64,000 bases of DNA from Streptomyces sp. JB150. GTDB taxonomy: Bacteria; Actinomycetota; Actinomycetes; Streptomycetales; Streptomycetaceae. Below, in pieces: positions 8,797-17,306 of this stretch (positions are counted from its first letter, which is position 1; every line of letters begins with the position of its first letter). Where the stretch lies: positions 3,857,085-3,921,084 of the forward strand of contig NZ_CP049780.1 of assembly GCF_011193355.1 (NCBI RefSeq), read 5' to 3'. A program made the translations under genes and the position numbers. The notes beneath the pieces were generated by a model. The model was given only the letters and a program-made list of their open reading frames with translations, ran no database searches and was not told the DNA's origin.

Positions 8797-8843
8797 GAGA
8801 AACCCCCGTCCGGTGCCCGGCGGTCTGGTCAGGACGGGCCGGT

Positions 8844-8859
8844 TCACTCGCAAGAGTGA
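8844..8859. promoter_or_regulatory. palindrome TCACTC-N4-GAGTGA
   Basis: A perfect 6-4-6 inverted repeat in the divergent region between the lipoprotein and AI-2E-family genes. The same palindrome recurs at 15730-15745 in the WhiJ-like cassette, and the same half-sites appear at 16277 and 16310, so it is probably a real protein-binding site. Confidence 0.5.
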
Positions 8860-8889
8860 TCGAATCGGACGGAAATGTAACACGCCCGC

Positions 8890-10068
8890 ATGGTGAGACG
8901 TGTAGGTGGTTTTCGGTCAAGATCACTTCGGAGTGGGGGTCGTGCGGCGGCGTCTGACGGGCTGTCACCCGTCCGCCGCTCCGGACGGGACAGCGTGAGC
9001 GGGCCGTGCTCCGCTGGAGGGGTGCAGCTGCTTCCGCTTCCCGTCCGCCGGCTCGCCGCCTGGTGTGCTGTCGTGTTGCTGGTGGCGGGGGTGGTGTACG
9101 TCGGTATCCGGTTGTGCGTGGAGTTCCGTACGGCCGTCGTGCCCGTGCTGCTCGCCATGCTCGGGACCGCGTTGCTGGGGCCGTTGCACCGGCGGCTGGT
9201 CAAGGCGCGGGTGAACCGGTCGGTGGCGGCCGGGCTGACCTGTGTCGCCGTGGTGGCCGTGGTCGGCGGGGCGGTGTACATCGTCGTCGCCGCGCTCATC
9301 GACAGCGGCGACCAGATCGTCACCTCGCTGCGGCGGGCCGCGCAGGACCTCGCCCGGCACTTCGGGGCCGCCGGCACCTCGCTGGACGACCTCGCCGCCA
9401 ACGCCCGGGAGCTGCTGGGCAAGTTCGGCGGGACGGCCGCCTCCGGGGTGATCAGCGGGGTGAGCGTGGTCGGCGAGACCATCGCCATGGCCGTGCTCGC
9501 GCTGCTGCTGGTCTTCTTCTTCCTGCGCGACTCCCACCTCGCCGCCGGCACCCTGCGCGCCCTCTCCCCGCACGCCACCGCCGACACCGTCGTCGCCATC
9601 GCGCGCCGCGCCTACCAGGCCGTCGAGGGCTTCATGCGGGGCACCACCCTGATCGCGCTGATCGACGCGGTCCTCATCACCGTGGGTCTGCTCGTCCTCG
9701 ACGTCCCCGGCGCGGCCGGGCTCGGCGCGCTGGTGTTCGTCGGCGCCTACATCCCCTACCTCGGCGCCTTCATCTCCGGCGCGGTCGCCGTGCTGGTCGC
9801 CCTCGCCGACCGGGGGTTCGTGATCGCGCTGTGGGCGCTGGGCGTGGTCCTCGCCGTACAGGTGCTGGAGGGGCACGTGCTCCAGCCGGTGATCCAGAGC
9901 CGTACGGTGCAGATGCACCCGGCGGTGGTGATGGTGACGATCACCGCGGGCGCGTCGGTCGCCGGGATCCTCGGCATGCTGCTCGCCGTACCGCTCACGG
10001 CGGCCGCGTTCGGCGTCGTCCACGAGCTGCGCCGGCGCTACGCCGCGTCGGTCCCCTCGGACTCGTAG
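8890..10068 (+). CDS. AI-2E family (PF01594-type) membrane protein
   Basis: A polytopic membrane protein of up to 392 residues with about seven or eight transmembrane helices and the family signature region GAYIPYLGAFISGAVA, followed by VLEGHVLQPVIQSRTV and the C-terminal helix GILGMLLAVPL. Members include AI-2 exporters and Na+/H+ antiporters; the substrate here is unknown. The start is uncertain: ATG 8890 is the longest, but a GTG at 8995 would give a protein starting close to the first helix, which is more usual. Its last 31 bases overlap, convergently, the end of the SpoIIE phosphatase gene. Confidence 0.85.
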   Translation: MVRRVGGFRSRSLRSGGRAAASDGLSPVRRSGRDSVSGPCSAGGVQLLPLPVRRLAAWCAVVLLVAGVVYVGIRLCVEFRTAVVPVLLAMLGTALLGPLHRRLVKARVNRSVAAGLTCVAVVAVVGGAVYIVVAALIDSGDQIVTSLRRAAQDLARHFGAAGTSLDDLAANARELLGKFGGTAASGVISGVSVVGETIAMAVLALLLVFFFLRDSHLAAGTLRALSPHATADTVVAIARRAYQAVEGFMRGTTLIALIDAVLITVGLLVLDVPGAAGLGALVFVGAYIPYLGAFISGAVAVLVALADRGFVIALWALGVVLAVQVLEGHVLQPVIQSRTVQMHPAVVMVTITAGASVAGILGMLLAVPLTAAAFGVVHELRRRYAASVPSDS

Positions 10069-12164
10069 AACTCGAACCAGGTGCTCTTGCCCTCGCCGCG
10101 CGGATCGACGCCCCACGCGTGCGCCAGCAGCTCGATCAGCATCAGACCGCGCCCGGAGGACGCCAGCTCCCCGGGCCGGCGCTTGTGCGGCAGGTCGTCG
10201 CTGGCGTCGGTGACCTCCACCCGCATCCGCCGGTCGCCGCCCTCCCCGGTGACCTCGGCGACCAGCAGCGCGTCGGTGTCGGTGTGCACCAGGACGTTGG
10301 TCAGCGTCTCGGACAGCAGCAGCACCGCCGAGTCGACCTGGTCGGCCGACGCCCAGTCGTGCAGCAGCTCGCGCAGCAGCCGGCGGGCGACCGCGATCCG
10401 CTCCGGCTCGGCCTGCGCGACGGTCAGCATGGTCCGCCGCACCGACGGCCGGACGGCGGCGGTGGCCCCGTGCCCGCGGCCGTCGCCGTGCCGGCACAGC
10501 AGCAGTACGGCGATGTCGTCCTCGCGGCGGTCGGCGAACGGGCCGGTGGTGTGGTGCGACGACGGGCCGTGCACCGCCTGCACCAGGGCGTCGGCCAGCT
10601 CCTCCAGGCCGCCGTCGTGCTGCTCCAGGATGGCCCGGATGCGCTTCCAGCCGGTCTCCAGGTCGTGGCCGCCGGTCTCGATCAGACCGTCGGTGCAGAT
10701 CATCATGGTCTCGCCGGGCTCCAGGGCGAGCCGGGTGGTGGGGTAGTCGGCGTCCGGGTCGATGCCGAGCGGCAGCCCGCCGGCCGTGGGCCGGGTCAGG
10801 ACCGTGCCGTCGGCCATCCGCACCGCCGGGTCGGGATGCCCGGCGCGGGCGATCTCCAGCACCCCGGACGGCGGATCCACCTCGACGTACAGACAGGTCG
10901 CGAAGCGCAGCTCGCCCGGGTCGTCGGCGCCCGCGCACATGCCGTGCAGGAACCGGGAGGCCCGCGAGAGCACCGCGTCGGGGCGGTGCCCCTCGGAGGC
11001 GTACGCGCGCAGGGCTATGCGCAACTGCCCCATCAGCCCGGCAGCCCGCACGTCGTGCCCCTGCACATCCCCGATGACCAGCGCGAACCGCCCCGACGGC
11101 AGCGGGATCATGTCGTACCAGTCGCCGCCGACCTGGAGCCCGCCGCCGGTCGGCACATAGCGGGCGGCCACGCTCATGCCGGGGATGTCCGGGCCCAGCG
11201 TCGGCAGCATCGAGCGCTGGAGGCCGTCGGTCAGCTCCCGCTGGGTCTCGGCGGCGCCCGCGCGGGACAGCGCCTGGGCGAGCATCCGGGCGACGGTGGT
11301 CAGCACCGACCGCTCGTCCGGGGTGAACCGCACCGGGTAGGAGAACGCGGCCATCCAGGCGCCCATCGTGCGCCCGGCCACGATCAGCGGCAGGAACGCC
11401 CACGAGCGGCGGCCGAACTGCCGGGCGAGCGGCCAGGTGAGCGGATAGCGCTCCTTGTACTGCTCGGGCGAGGACAGATACACCGCGCGGCCGGTGCGCA
11501 CCACCTCGGCCGCCGGATAGTCGGTGTCCAGCGCCAGGTGGGTGAAGGGGCCCTCGTCGCCGGGGTCGTGCCCGTGGTGGCCGATGATCGTCAGCCGGTC
11601 GCCCTCCACGCCGAACACGGCCAGCCCGTCCGGCGAGAACCCCGGCATCGCCAGCCCGGCCGCGACCCGCAGCACCTCCTCCGTGGACCGCGCCTCGGCC
11701 AGCGCCCGGCCCGCGTCCAGCAGGAACGCCTCGCGGGAGCGCCGCCAGTCGCCGGTGACCGCGTTGCGGCCGGCGGGGGTGCCCGGCGAGGGCTCGGTGA
11801 CCTCCTGGAGGGTGCCGATCAGCTCGTAGGCCCGTCTCACCGGGTCGAAGGACGGCTTCATCCGGCTGCGGGTCATCCGCACGACCCGGCCGCGGTCGTC
11901 CATGATCCGCACCCGCACCTCGGCCAGGGTGCCCTCGGCGGCGGCCAGGCCGACGACGCTGACGATCTCGTTCCAGTCGACCGGGTGCAGCCGGGAGCGC
12001 ACCTGCGCCTCGGTGAGGGTGGCCGGTTTTGGGGGCAGCCCGAGCAGCCGGGCGGCCTCGGCGTCCACCGTGACCAAGCTTGTGTCCGTGTCCCACTGCC
12101 ACGTGCCGGTCGCGAGGGCGGCGAGGACCTGCCCCACGGCGGGCAGGGGCTCACCAGTGCGCAT
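10038..12164 (-). CDS. multidomain SpoIIE-type Ser/Thr phosphatase with PAS, GAF and HATPase domains
   Basis: A 708-residue signalling protein. In order: a PAS-like sensor (about 10-130, with WQWDTDTSLV), a GAF domain (about 165-315), a PPM/SpoIIE phosphatase (about 340-545, with VGGDWYDMIPL and VIGDVQGHD metal motifs) and a C-terminal RsbW/HATPase_c_2 kinase-like domain (about 580-700, with an N-box LSETLTNVLVHT and a GRGLMLIELLA G-box). Proteins combining an anti-sigma-type kinase and a phosphatase act in partner-switching control of sigma factors and osmotic or developmental responses. It is divergent from aspS; the 3' end overlaps the convergent AI-2E-family gene by 31 bases. Confidence 0.9.
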   Translation of the reverse strand: MRTGEPLPAVGQVLAALATGTWQWDTDTSLVTVDAEAARLLGLPPKPATLTEAQVRSRLHPVDWNEIVSVVGLAAAEGTLAEVRVRIMDDRGRVVRMTRSRMKPSFDPVRRAYELIGTLQEVTEPSPGTPAGRNAVTGDWRRSREAFLLDAGRALAEARSTEEVLRVAAGLAMPGFSPDGLAVFGVEGDRLTIIGHHGHDPGDEGPFTHLALDTDYPAAEVVRTGRAVYLSSPEQYKERYPLTWPLARQFGRRSWAFLPLIVAGRTMGAWMAAFSYPVRFTPDERSVLTTVARMLAQALSRAGAAETQRELTDGLQRSMLPTLGPDIPGMSVAARYVPTGGGLQVGGDWYDMIPLPSGRFALVIGDVQGHDVRAAGLMGQLRIALRAYASEGHRPDAVLSRASRFLHGMCAGADDPGELRFATCLYVEVDPPSGVLEIARAGHPDPAVRMADGTVLTRPTAGGLPLGIDPDADYPTTRLALEPGETMMICTDGLIETGGHDLETGWKRIRAILEQHDGGLEELADALVQAVHGPSSHHTTGPFADRREDDIAVLLLCRHGDGRGHGATAAVRPSVRRTMLTVAQAEPERIAVARRLLRELLHDWASADQVDSAVLLLSETLTNVLVHTDTDALLVAEVTGEGGDRRMRVEVTDASDDLPHKRRPGELASSGRGLMLIELLAHAWGVDPRGEGKSTWFEFYESEGTDAA

Positions 12165-12336
12165 TGCCCCACTTTAAGAAAAGGTGATCGAACGATGCCA
12201 CTGATGAGGTACGCCGGTATCCGCCCGTGATCGCACGACAATCCCGGCGGGGCGATCTTGGTATGGCCGGTACCCTGGGAAAGTCCGGGCACCGGGCCCC
12301 GGAGATTCCCGATCCGCGAAGACTGGATGAACGACG

Positions 12337-14100
12337 ATGCATCGGTACAGGTCCCACACCTGCGGCGAGCTCCGCGCCTCTGACGTCGGCACCGACGTCC
12401 GGCTGAGTGGCTGGCTGCACAATCGGCGCGACCTGGGCGGCATCCTCTTCATCGATCTGCGCGACCACTACGGCATCACGCAGCTGGTCGCCCGTCCCGG
12501 CACCGCCGCGTACGAGGCGCTGGACAAGGTCTCCAAGGAGTCCACGGTCCGGGTCGACGGCACGGTGGTTTCACGTGGAACCGAGAACGTGAACCCGGAC
12601 CTGCCCACCGGTGAGGTCGAGGTCGAGGTCCGCGAGGTGGAGCTGCTGGGCGCCGCCGCCCCGCTGCCCTTCACCATCAACACCGAGGACGGCGTCAACG
12701 AGGAGCGCCGCCTGGAGTACCGCTTCCTCGACCTGCGCCGCGAGCGCATGCACCGCAACATCATGCTGCGCACCGCGGTCATCTCCGCCATCCGGCACAA
12801 GATGACGGCGCTGGGCTTCAACGAGATGGCGACGCCGATCCTGTCCGCGACCTCCCCCGAGGGCGCCCGCGACTTCGTCGTCCCCTCCCGTCTGCACCCG
12901 GGCAAGTTCTACGCCCTGCCGCAGGCCCCGCAGCAGTTCAAGCAGCTGCTGATGATCTCCGGCTTCGACCGCTACTTCCAGATCGCGCCCTGCTTCCGCG
13001 ACGAGGACGCCCGCGCCGACCGCTCGCCGGGCGAGTTCTACCAGCTCGACATCGAGATGAGCTTCGTCGAGCAGGAGGACGTCTTCCAGCCCGTCGAGAA
13101 GCTGATGACCGAGCTGTTCGAGGAGTTCGGCGGCGGCCGTCACGTCACCTCGCCGTTCCCGCGGATCCCGTTCCGCGAGGCGATGCTGAAGTACGGCTCC
13201 GACAAGCCGGACCTGCGCGCCAAGCTCGAACTCGTCGACATCACCGACATCTTCGAGGGCTCGGAGTTCAAGGCGTTCGCCGGCAAGCACGTGCGCGCCC
13301 TGCCCGTCCCGGCCGTCCAGGACCAGCCCCGCAAGTTCTTCGACCAGCTCGGCGAGTTCGCGGTCACCCTCGGTGCCAAGGGCCTGGCCTGGGTCCGCGT
13401 CGGCGAGGACGGCAAGCTGTCCGGCCCGATCGCCAAGTTCCTCACCGAGGAGAACGTCAAGGTCCTCACCGAGCGCCTCGGTCTGGAGGCCGGTCACGCC
13501 GTGTTCTTCGGCGCGGGCGAGTTCGACGAGGTCTCGAAGATCATGGGCGCGGTCCGCGTCGAGGCCGCCAAGCGCGCCGGCCACTTCGAGGAGGGCGTCT
13601 TCCGCTTCTGCTGGATCGTCGACTTCCCGATGTACGAGAAGGACGAGGAGACCGGCGCGATCGACTTCTCGCACAACCCGTTCTCCATGCCGCAGGGCGG
13701 CCTGGAGGCCCTGGAGACCCAGGACCCGCTGGACATCCTGGGCTGGCAGTACGACATCGTCTGCAACGGTGTCGAGCTGTCCTCCGGCGCGATCCGGAAC
13801 CACGACCCGGAGATCATGCTGAAGGCCTTCGAGATCGCGGGCTACGACCGGGAGACCGTCGAGGAGAAGTTCGCCGGCATGCTGCGCGCCTTCCGCTTCG
13901 GCGCCCCGCCGCACGGCGGCATCGCCCCCGGCGTCGACCGCATCGTCATGCTCCTCGCCGACGAGCCTAACATCCGCGAGACCATCGCCTTCCCGCTCAA
14001 CGGCAACGCCCAGGACCTGATGATGGGCGCGCCGACCGAGCTGGAGGAGGCCCGGCTGAAGGAGCTGCACCTCTCGGTGCGCAAGCCGCAGCCCAAGTAG
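12337..14100 (+). CDS. aspS: aspartyl-tRNA synthetase
   Basis: A class II aminoacyl-tRNA synthetase of 587 residues that charges tRNA with aspartate. The N-terminal OB-fold anticodon-binding domain (about 1-110, [19 protein letters not shown]) is followed by the catalytic core with motif 2 [11 protein letters not shown] near 218-228, the bacterial GAD insertion (about 290-400) and motif 3 [12 protein letters not shown] near 528. Length and domain order are those of the bacterial type. Whether it also charges tRNA-Asn cannot be told here. The start codon is preceded only by a weak GACTGGA. It ends in a perfect 19-bp terminator. Confidence 0.97.
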   Translation: MHRYRSHTCGELRASDVGTDVRLSGWLHNRRDLGGILFIDLRDHYGITQLVARPGTAAYEALDKVSKESTVRVDGTVVSRGTENVNPDLPTGEVEVEVREVELLGAAAPLPFTINTEDGVNEERRLEYRFLDLRRERMHRNIMLRTAVISAIRHKMTALGFNEMATPILSATSPEGARDFVVPSRLHPGKFYALPQAPQQFKQLLMISGFDRYFQIAPCFRDEDARADRSPGEFYQLDIEMSFVEQEDVFQPVEKLMTELFEEFGGGRHVTSPFPRIPFREAMLKYGSDKPDLRAKLELVDITDIFEGSEFKAFAGKHVRALPVPAVQDQPRKFFDQLGEFAVTLGAKGLAWVRVGEDGKLSGPIAKFLTEENVKVLTERLGLEAGHAVFFGAGEFDEVSKIMGAVRVEAAKRAGHFEEGVFRFCWIVDFPMYEKDEETGAIDFSHNPFSMPQGGLEALETQDPLDILGWQYDIVCNGVELSSGAIRNHDPEIMLKAFEIAGYDRETVEEKFAGMLRAFRFGAPPHGGIAPGVDRIVMLLADEPNIRETIAFPLNGNAQDLMMGAPTELEEARLKELHLSVRKPQPK

Positions 14101-14108
14101 GCGGCCGT

Positions 14109-14150
14109 AACGCGAAGGGCGCCCGGGAGACCCCGGGCGCCCTTCGCGTT
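14109..14150. terminator. aspS terminator
   Basis: A perfect 19-bp inverted repeat (14109-14127 with 14132-14150, loop AGAC) lies immediately after the aspS stop. AACG at one end and CGTT at the other make it plausible in both directions. Confidence 0.92.
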
Positions 14151-14175
14151 GTCCGCTCCCGTTGGTGCGGCCAGA

Positions 14176-14202
14176 GCCGCTCGGCGGTGGTCGCCGAGCG
14201 GC
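14176..14202 (-). terminator. terminator after the truncated gene of the WhiJ-like cassette
   Basis: A perfect 11-bp stem (GCCGCTCGGCG with its complement, loop GTGGT) sits six bases beyond the TGA that closes the truncated reading frame at 14208. It probably ends the minus-strand transcript of the cassette. Confidence 0.7.
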
Positions 14203-14207
14203 CGGTC

Positions 14208-14328
14208 TCAGAACCCGAGGGGCACTGACCAGCTCGTCCGCTCTTGCTTCCACCTGGGCGAGGAAGTCGGCGGGTGCCGTACGCGCGGCTTCCTCCGCGC
14301 CGAAGACGTACTCCCATGTCCAGCTCAA
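14208..14328 (-). pseudogene. truncated N-terminal remnant of a small cassette gene
   Basis: A TTG start at 14328 overlaps the stop of the preceding gene by four bases (TTGA), the normal translational-coupling arrangement. It begins SWTWEYVFGAEEAARTAP and continues about 35 sensible codons (to ADELVSAPRVL) before running into low-complexity sequence. In the +1 frame a TGA at 14208 closes the reading, directly followed by a hairpin. It looks like the first third of a small gene whose remainder was lost at the aspS boundary. The coupled position after a DUF6247-like gene suggests a toxin/antitoxin-like or partner role for the intact form, but that is inference. Confidence 0.5.
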
Positions 14329-14738
14329 CCGCGTACTGCCTTCATGGCTTCGTCCAGTACGGCGGCCAGCTCCCGAAGAGCTTGTTCTGCGAGGCCGGGA
14401 TCCTCATCTTCGAGCATGCTCTGCGCGCGCTCGAAGCGGGCGGACAGACCAGGGCGGCGGGTGATCTCGATGTCTCTGGCCCAACGGAGAACCCAGCTCT
14501 GGACAGGGCTCACGGACTGCCACTCGACCGCCTTGGCGAACGCCTCGTCCTTCGTGGCCTGCATCTCGGCGAGGCGGCCCGGGGCCACGACGGCGAGTGC
14601 GGCACGCAGGGCGTCGGGCGTCTGCTCGGGGCGGGCGATCAGCTCGCGTCCGCGGTCGGGCAGTGTGCTCGTGGTGTCCTCCAGGAGTACTCCTGCCAGG
14701 GTTTCCGGCGCGGGCAGGCCGAGTGTCTGTGTCTTCAC
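14325..14738 (-). CDS. DUF6247-like small protein
   Basis: A 137-residue, largely helical acidic protein with the segment TPDALRAALAVVAPGRLAEM, followed by KDEAFAKAVEWQSVSPVQSWV and WARDIEITRRPGLSARF. I recognise the pattern as that of the actinobacterial DUF6247 family, from memory. The start is the GTG at 14738, which overlaps the TGA of the upstream zinc-ribbon HTH gene (GTGA), so the two are translationally coupled. Its function is unknown; such genes usually accompany a small partner gene, which here is truncated just downstream. Confidence 0.6.
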   Translation of the reverse strand: MKTQTLGLPAPETLAGVLLEDTTSTLPDRGRELIARPEQTPDALRAALAVVAPGRLAEMQATKDEAFAKAVEWQSVSPVQSWVLRWARDIEITRRPGLSARFERAQSMLEDEDPGLAEQALRELAAVLDEAMKAVRG

Positions 14739-15580
14739 GCGGCCTCGCTGTGCTCGCTTCGGCAGTCGCGGCAGCGGCCGGGGGACGGCGCACGGAAGGC
14801 GCGGTCGCAGCCGTCGCAGGTCTGGAGGGGGTGGCGGCGCTCGGGAACCGGTGAGGCCGGGGGCCGCAGCGGCGGCGGGGGCGGCAACTGGGCGGCCAGG
14901 CGGGCCAGGGGTTCGTTCGGCAGGTTCGCGGTCAGGGCGTGCCGTACGGCGGTCGGGGTGAGGTCGCGTTCCAGCCAGGCGGCGACGCCCGGGGCGAGGT
15001 GCTCGGCGTCGGTGGCGGACAGGAGCAGGCGCGGGTCGTGGCGGCGCAGTCCGGCGAGGACGTCGACGGCTGTCCGGAGGAGGGCGGGGGAGGGGTACGA
15101 CGGCTGGGGGACGGCGGGCAGGCGCTTGCGTGGCGCGGGCTCGTCGGTGGCCGTGCGCCGGGTGGTGGTCCTTCGGGCAGGTGTCTCCCGGGTGGCGCGG
15201 TGGCCGGGCCGGTTGCACGAGATCGTGCGGGTGACGATCCGGCCGGTGGGCGTGCGCTCGCGGCTGCGGCGCAGGTAGCCGTGCGTTTCGAGTTCCCGCA
15301 GCGCGGCGGCGATCCGGGTGGGGCCCTCGGGGAAGCGGGCGGCGAGGGTCTTGATGTCGACGGCGGTGCCCGGCCGCACCGACTGGATGTAGCAGGCCAA
15401 TCCGATGGCGAGCAGCGACAGCTCCGGGTGCTGGGCCAGGTCGTTGCCGATCACCGTGAAGTTCTCGGTGTGGCGGACGTGGTCGTGGACGACGCCGGCG
15501 GTTCGGTGCCCGTCGGGGTGGTTTTTCGCCGGGATACGGGACTGGACGCGCGCGGGCACGCTACGGTTTTCGGTATCCAT
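14735..15580 (-). CDS. helix-turn-helix protein with C-terminal zinc ribbon (WhiJ-cassette type)
   Basis: A 281-residue protein. Residues about 35-115 form a winged-helix replication-initiator-like domain (FTVIGNDLAQHPELSLLAIG, then RFPEGPTRIAAALRELETHGYLRR). A long Pro/Arg-rich linker follows, then a helical region, and a C-terminal ribbon CDGCDRAF...GRCRDCRSEH with four cysteines for zinc. This architecture is recurrent in Streptomyces next to the ATPase/XRE/DUF397 genes found here. The ATG at 15580 lacks a clear Shine-Dalgarno, so the message may be poorly translated or leaderless. It overlaps the downstream DUF6247-like gene by four bases. Confidence 0.75.
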   Translation of the reverse strand: MDTENRSVPARVQSRIPAKNHPDGHRTAGVVHDHVRHTENFTVIGNDLAQHPELSLLAIGLACYIQSVRPGTAVDIKTLAARFPEGPTRIAAALRELETHGYLRRSRERTPTGRIVTRTISCNRPGHRATRETPARRTTTRRTATDEPAPRKRLPAVPQPSYPSPALLRTAVDVLAGLRRHDPRLLLSATDAEHLAPGVAAWLERDLTPTAVRHALTANLPNEPLARLAAQLPPPPPLRPPASPVPERRHPLQTCDGCDRAFRAPSPGRCRDCRSEHSEAA

Positions 15581-15609
15581 CGGGGAGGCCCTATCTTCCT
15601 CGGTGGTCA

Positions 15610-15646
15610 GGCCCTCGCACTGGGAATGCCAGTCCCGGCGAGGGCC
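15610..15646 (-). terminator. hairpin between the ATPase gene and the HTH gene
   Basis: GGCCCTCGC at 15610-15618 pairs perfectly with GCGAGGGCC at 15638-15646, with an inner ACTGG/CCAGT pair. On the minus strand it lies after the ATPase gene and upstream of the HTH start, so it is a terminator or attenuator separating the two. Confidence 0.6.
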
Positions 15647-15729
15647 GTTTCATGTCTGGGGTTGTCGTGTGCTGCTGACGCTGAGCGTAGGGCAGGCAAC
15701 CGGTCCCAAATCCAGCCCAGTTGGCATAT

Positions 15730-15745
15730 TCACTCGCGGGAGTGA
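15730..15745. promoter_or_regulatory. palindrome TCACTC-N4-GAGTGA overlapping the ATPase gene stop
   Basis: TCACTCGCGGGAGTGA, the same 6-4-6 palindrome as at 8844, encodes the last codons of the ATPase gene and lies upstream of the HTH gene. It is a likely operator for a cassette regulator, possibly the XRE protein at 16431. Confidence 0.5.
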
Positions 15746-16275
15746 GCCTGCCCTGCGGGAGGGAGGGGTGGGGCTTGGCGGGGTTCTTTCTCCTCAGTGG
15801 GTGGTTCCTGGGGAGCGCAGGTCCGGCCGGAGCGTGGGCCGTCGTGTTCCGGTGGTAGCGGTGCGGCGAGGGTGAGTTCGGCCCAGACCGTCTTGCGGGG
15901 TGGCAGGCAGGGGGTGACTCCCCAGCGGTCGGCGAGGGCCGCTACGAGGGTCAGGCCGCGGCCCGACTCCTCGATGGGACCGGCGGACCGGCGCCGCGGA
16001 AGCCGGTCACCGCGCGTGTCCGTCACCTCGATGCGGAGGGTCCGGCCGACGACGTAGAGCAGGAGCCGGAAGCTCCGGCCGGGGACGCGGCCGTGGGTTG
16101 CCGCGTTGTTCGCCAGCTCGGCCACGATGAGCTGCGCCGGGTCCAAGGGCAGGCCCCACGTCCGCAGTTGTTCCGTGGCGAGCAGGCGGGCGAGGCGGGC
16201 GCCTCGGGGCGTGGCAGACAGCAGCACGCTGAAGTTGCGGACAGGGCCGCCGGGTTGGGGAAGTTGCCGATTCAC
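15730..16275 (-). CDS. anti-sigma-type ATP-binding protein (HATPase_c_2)
   Basis: A 181-residue protein with a single RsbW-like histidine-kinase-type ATPase domain. The N-box is LIVAELANNAATHG (about 49-62), the G1 region EVTDTRGDRLP, and the G2 region ESGRGLTLVAALADRWG (about 103-119). After it comes a Pro/Glu-rich tail of unknown use. Stand-alone domains of this kind are very common in Streptomyces beside XRE/DUF397 pairs and are thought to act as anti-sigma or partner-switching kinases. It is divergent from the XRE regulator at 16431. Confidence 0.8.
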   Translation of the reverse strand: MNRQLPQPGGPVRNFSVLLSATPRGARLARLLATEQLRTWGLPLDPAQLIVAELANNAATHGRVPGRSFRLLLYVVGRTLRIEVTDTRGDRLPRRRSAGPIEESGRGLTLVAALADRWGVTPCLPPRKTVWAELTLAAPLPPEHDGPRSGRTCAPQEPPTEEKEPRQAPPLPPAGQAHSRE

Positions 16276-16276
16276 A

Positions 16277-16315
16277 TCACTCAGCGTGGCCGGATGCGCC
16301 TACCGTGAGGAGTGA
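16277..16315. promoter_or_regulatory. TCACTC and GAGTGA half-sites in the divergent cassette promoter
   Basis: TCACTC at 16277-16282 and GAGTGA at 16310-16315 are the half-sites of the palindromes at 8844 and 15730, here 33 bases apart (about three helical turns). They lie between the divergent ATPase and XRE genes, consistent with looping or cooperative binding by a cassette regulator. Confidence 0.35.
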
Positions 16316-16430
16316 CGTCGCGGTTGCGTACGGTGACTGTCCGGTCCTTGTCCGGTGGTGTCCGGGCTTGTCGGGGCGGTGCGCACGGGTAGGGCGTCGC
16401 TGGCACGAGGCGGTACGACGGAGGGCGCGC

Positions 16431-17306
16431 ATGTCGGTGGACGGCGAGGTTCGGCGGCTGAGGACCGAGGCTGACGAGCCGGGGTGGGAGGTGGACCCGG
16501 ACGACGAGTGGGGCGTGGCCGTAGTGGCCACCGTGGGACGGCAGTTGAAGCTCCGGCGCGAGGCCGTGGGGATGCGGGCCGGTGACTTCGGGAAGGCCGT
16601 CGGGTACGGCGAGGACCTCGTCTACAAGATCGAGAGCGGCAAGCGGATTCCTCGGCCGGAGTATCTGGACAAGGCGGACGAGGTGCTGGGGGCGGGCGGG
16701 TTGCTTGCCGCGATGAAGGAGGACGTGGCGAAGGTCCGGTACCCGAAGAAGGTGCGGGACCTGGCGCAGATGGAGGCGAAGGCTGTTGAGATCGGCCTGT
16801 ACGAGTGCAACATCATCTCCGGTCTGTTGCAGACGCGGGAGCATGCACATGCCGTCATCGGGGCGGCACAGCCGCCGTATTCCCCGGATGACGTGGAACG
16901 CATGGTCACGGCTCGAGTGGCTCGACAGTCGGTATTCGAACGGGACCCATTGCCCGCGCTCAGTTTCGTCCTGGAAGAGGGCGTGCTGAGGCGCCCCATC
17001 GGGGGCAGAATGGTGTGGCGTCAGCAGCTCGAACGGCTGCTGGAAGTAGGACAACTGCGCAACGTCGTCCTCCAGGTGATGCCGATGAACTGCGACACTC
17101 ACTCCGGACTGGACGGGCGAATCGAGTTGCTCAAGTTCGCGGACGGTACGGCGGTAGGTCGCTCCGACGGTGTGTGCAACGGCCGCCCTGTGCATGATCC
17201 TCGGCACCTGCGCATTCTCGAACTGCGGTATGGCACCATCCGGGCTCAGGCGCTCTCGCCCCGGGAGTCGCTGACCCTCATCGAGCAACTGCTGGGAGAA
17301 ACATGA
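16431..17306 (+). CDS. XRE-family regulator with DUF5753 (Scr1/WhiJ type)
   Basis: A 291-residue regulator. Residues about 28-85 are an XRE helix-turn-helix (QLKLRREAVGMRAGDFGKAV, then YKIESGKRIPRPEYLDKADEVL). Residues about 95-285 are the DUF5753 effector domain with the usual QTREHAHAVI, ARVARQSVFERDP and LEEGVLRRPIGG segments. WhiJ is the best-known member and represses development until its DUF397 partner relieves it. The start at 16431 has GGAGGG at good spacing, and about 40 further upstream codons are rejected. It overlaps the first DUF397 gene by four bases (ATGA), so they are translationally coupled. Confidence 0.88.
   Translation: MSVDGEVRRLRTEADEPGWEVDPDDEWGVAVVATVGRQLKLRREAVGMRAGDFGKAVGYGEDLVYKIESGKRIPRPEYLDKADEVLGAGGLLAAMKEDVAKVRYPKKVRDLAQMEAKAVEIGLYECNIISGLLQTREHAHAVIGAAQPPYSPDDVERMVTARVARQSVFERDPLPALSFVLEEGVLRRPIGGRMVWRQQLERLLEVGQLRNVVLQVMPMNCDTHSGLDGRIELLKFADGTAVGRSDGVCNGRPVHDPRHLRILELRYGTIRAQALSPRESLTLIEQLLGET

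Noticed and set aside
8844..8859. BldD operator
   Set aside because: The BldD consensus as I know it has its half-sites separated by a single A/T, while here four bases separate TCACTC and GAGTGA.
8965..12102. Very long minus-strand open frame across the AI-2E-family and SpoIIE genes
   Set aside because: It is a shadow frame rich in Arg/Gly/Pro without domains; both real genes on this stretch have clear motifs and codon bias in other frames.
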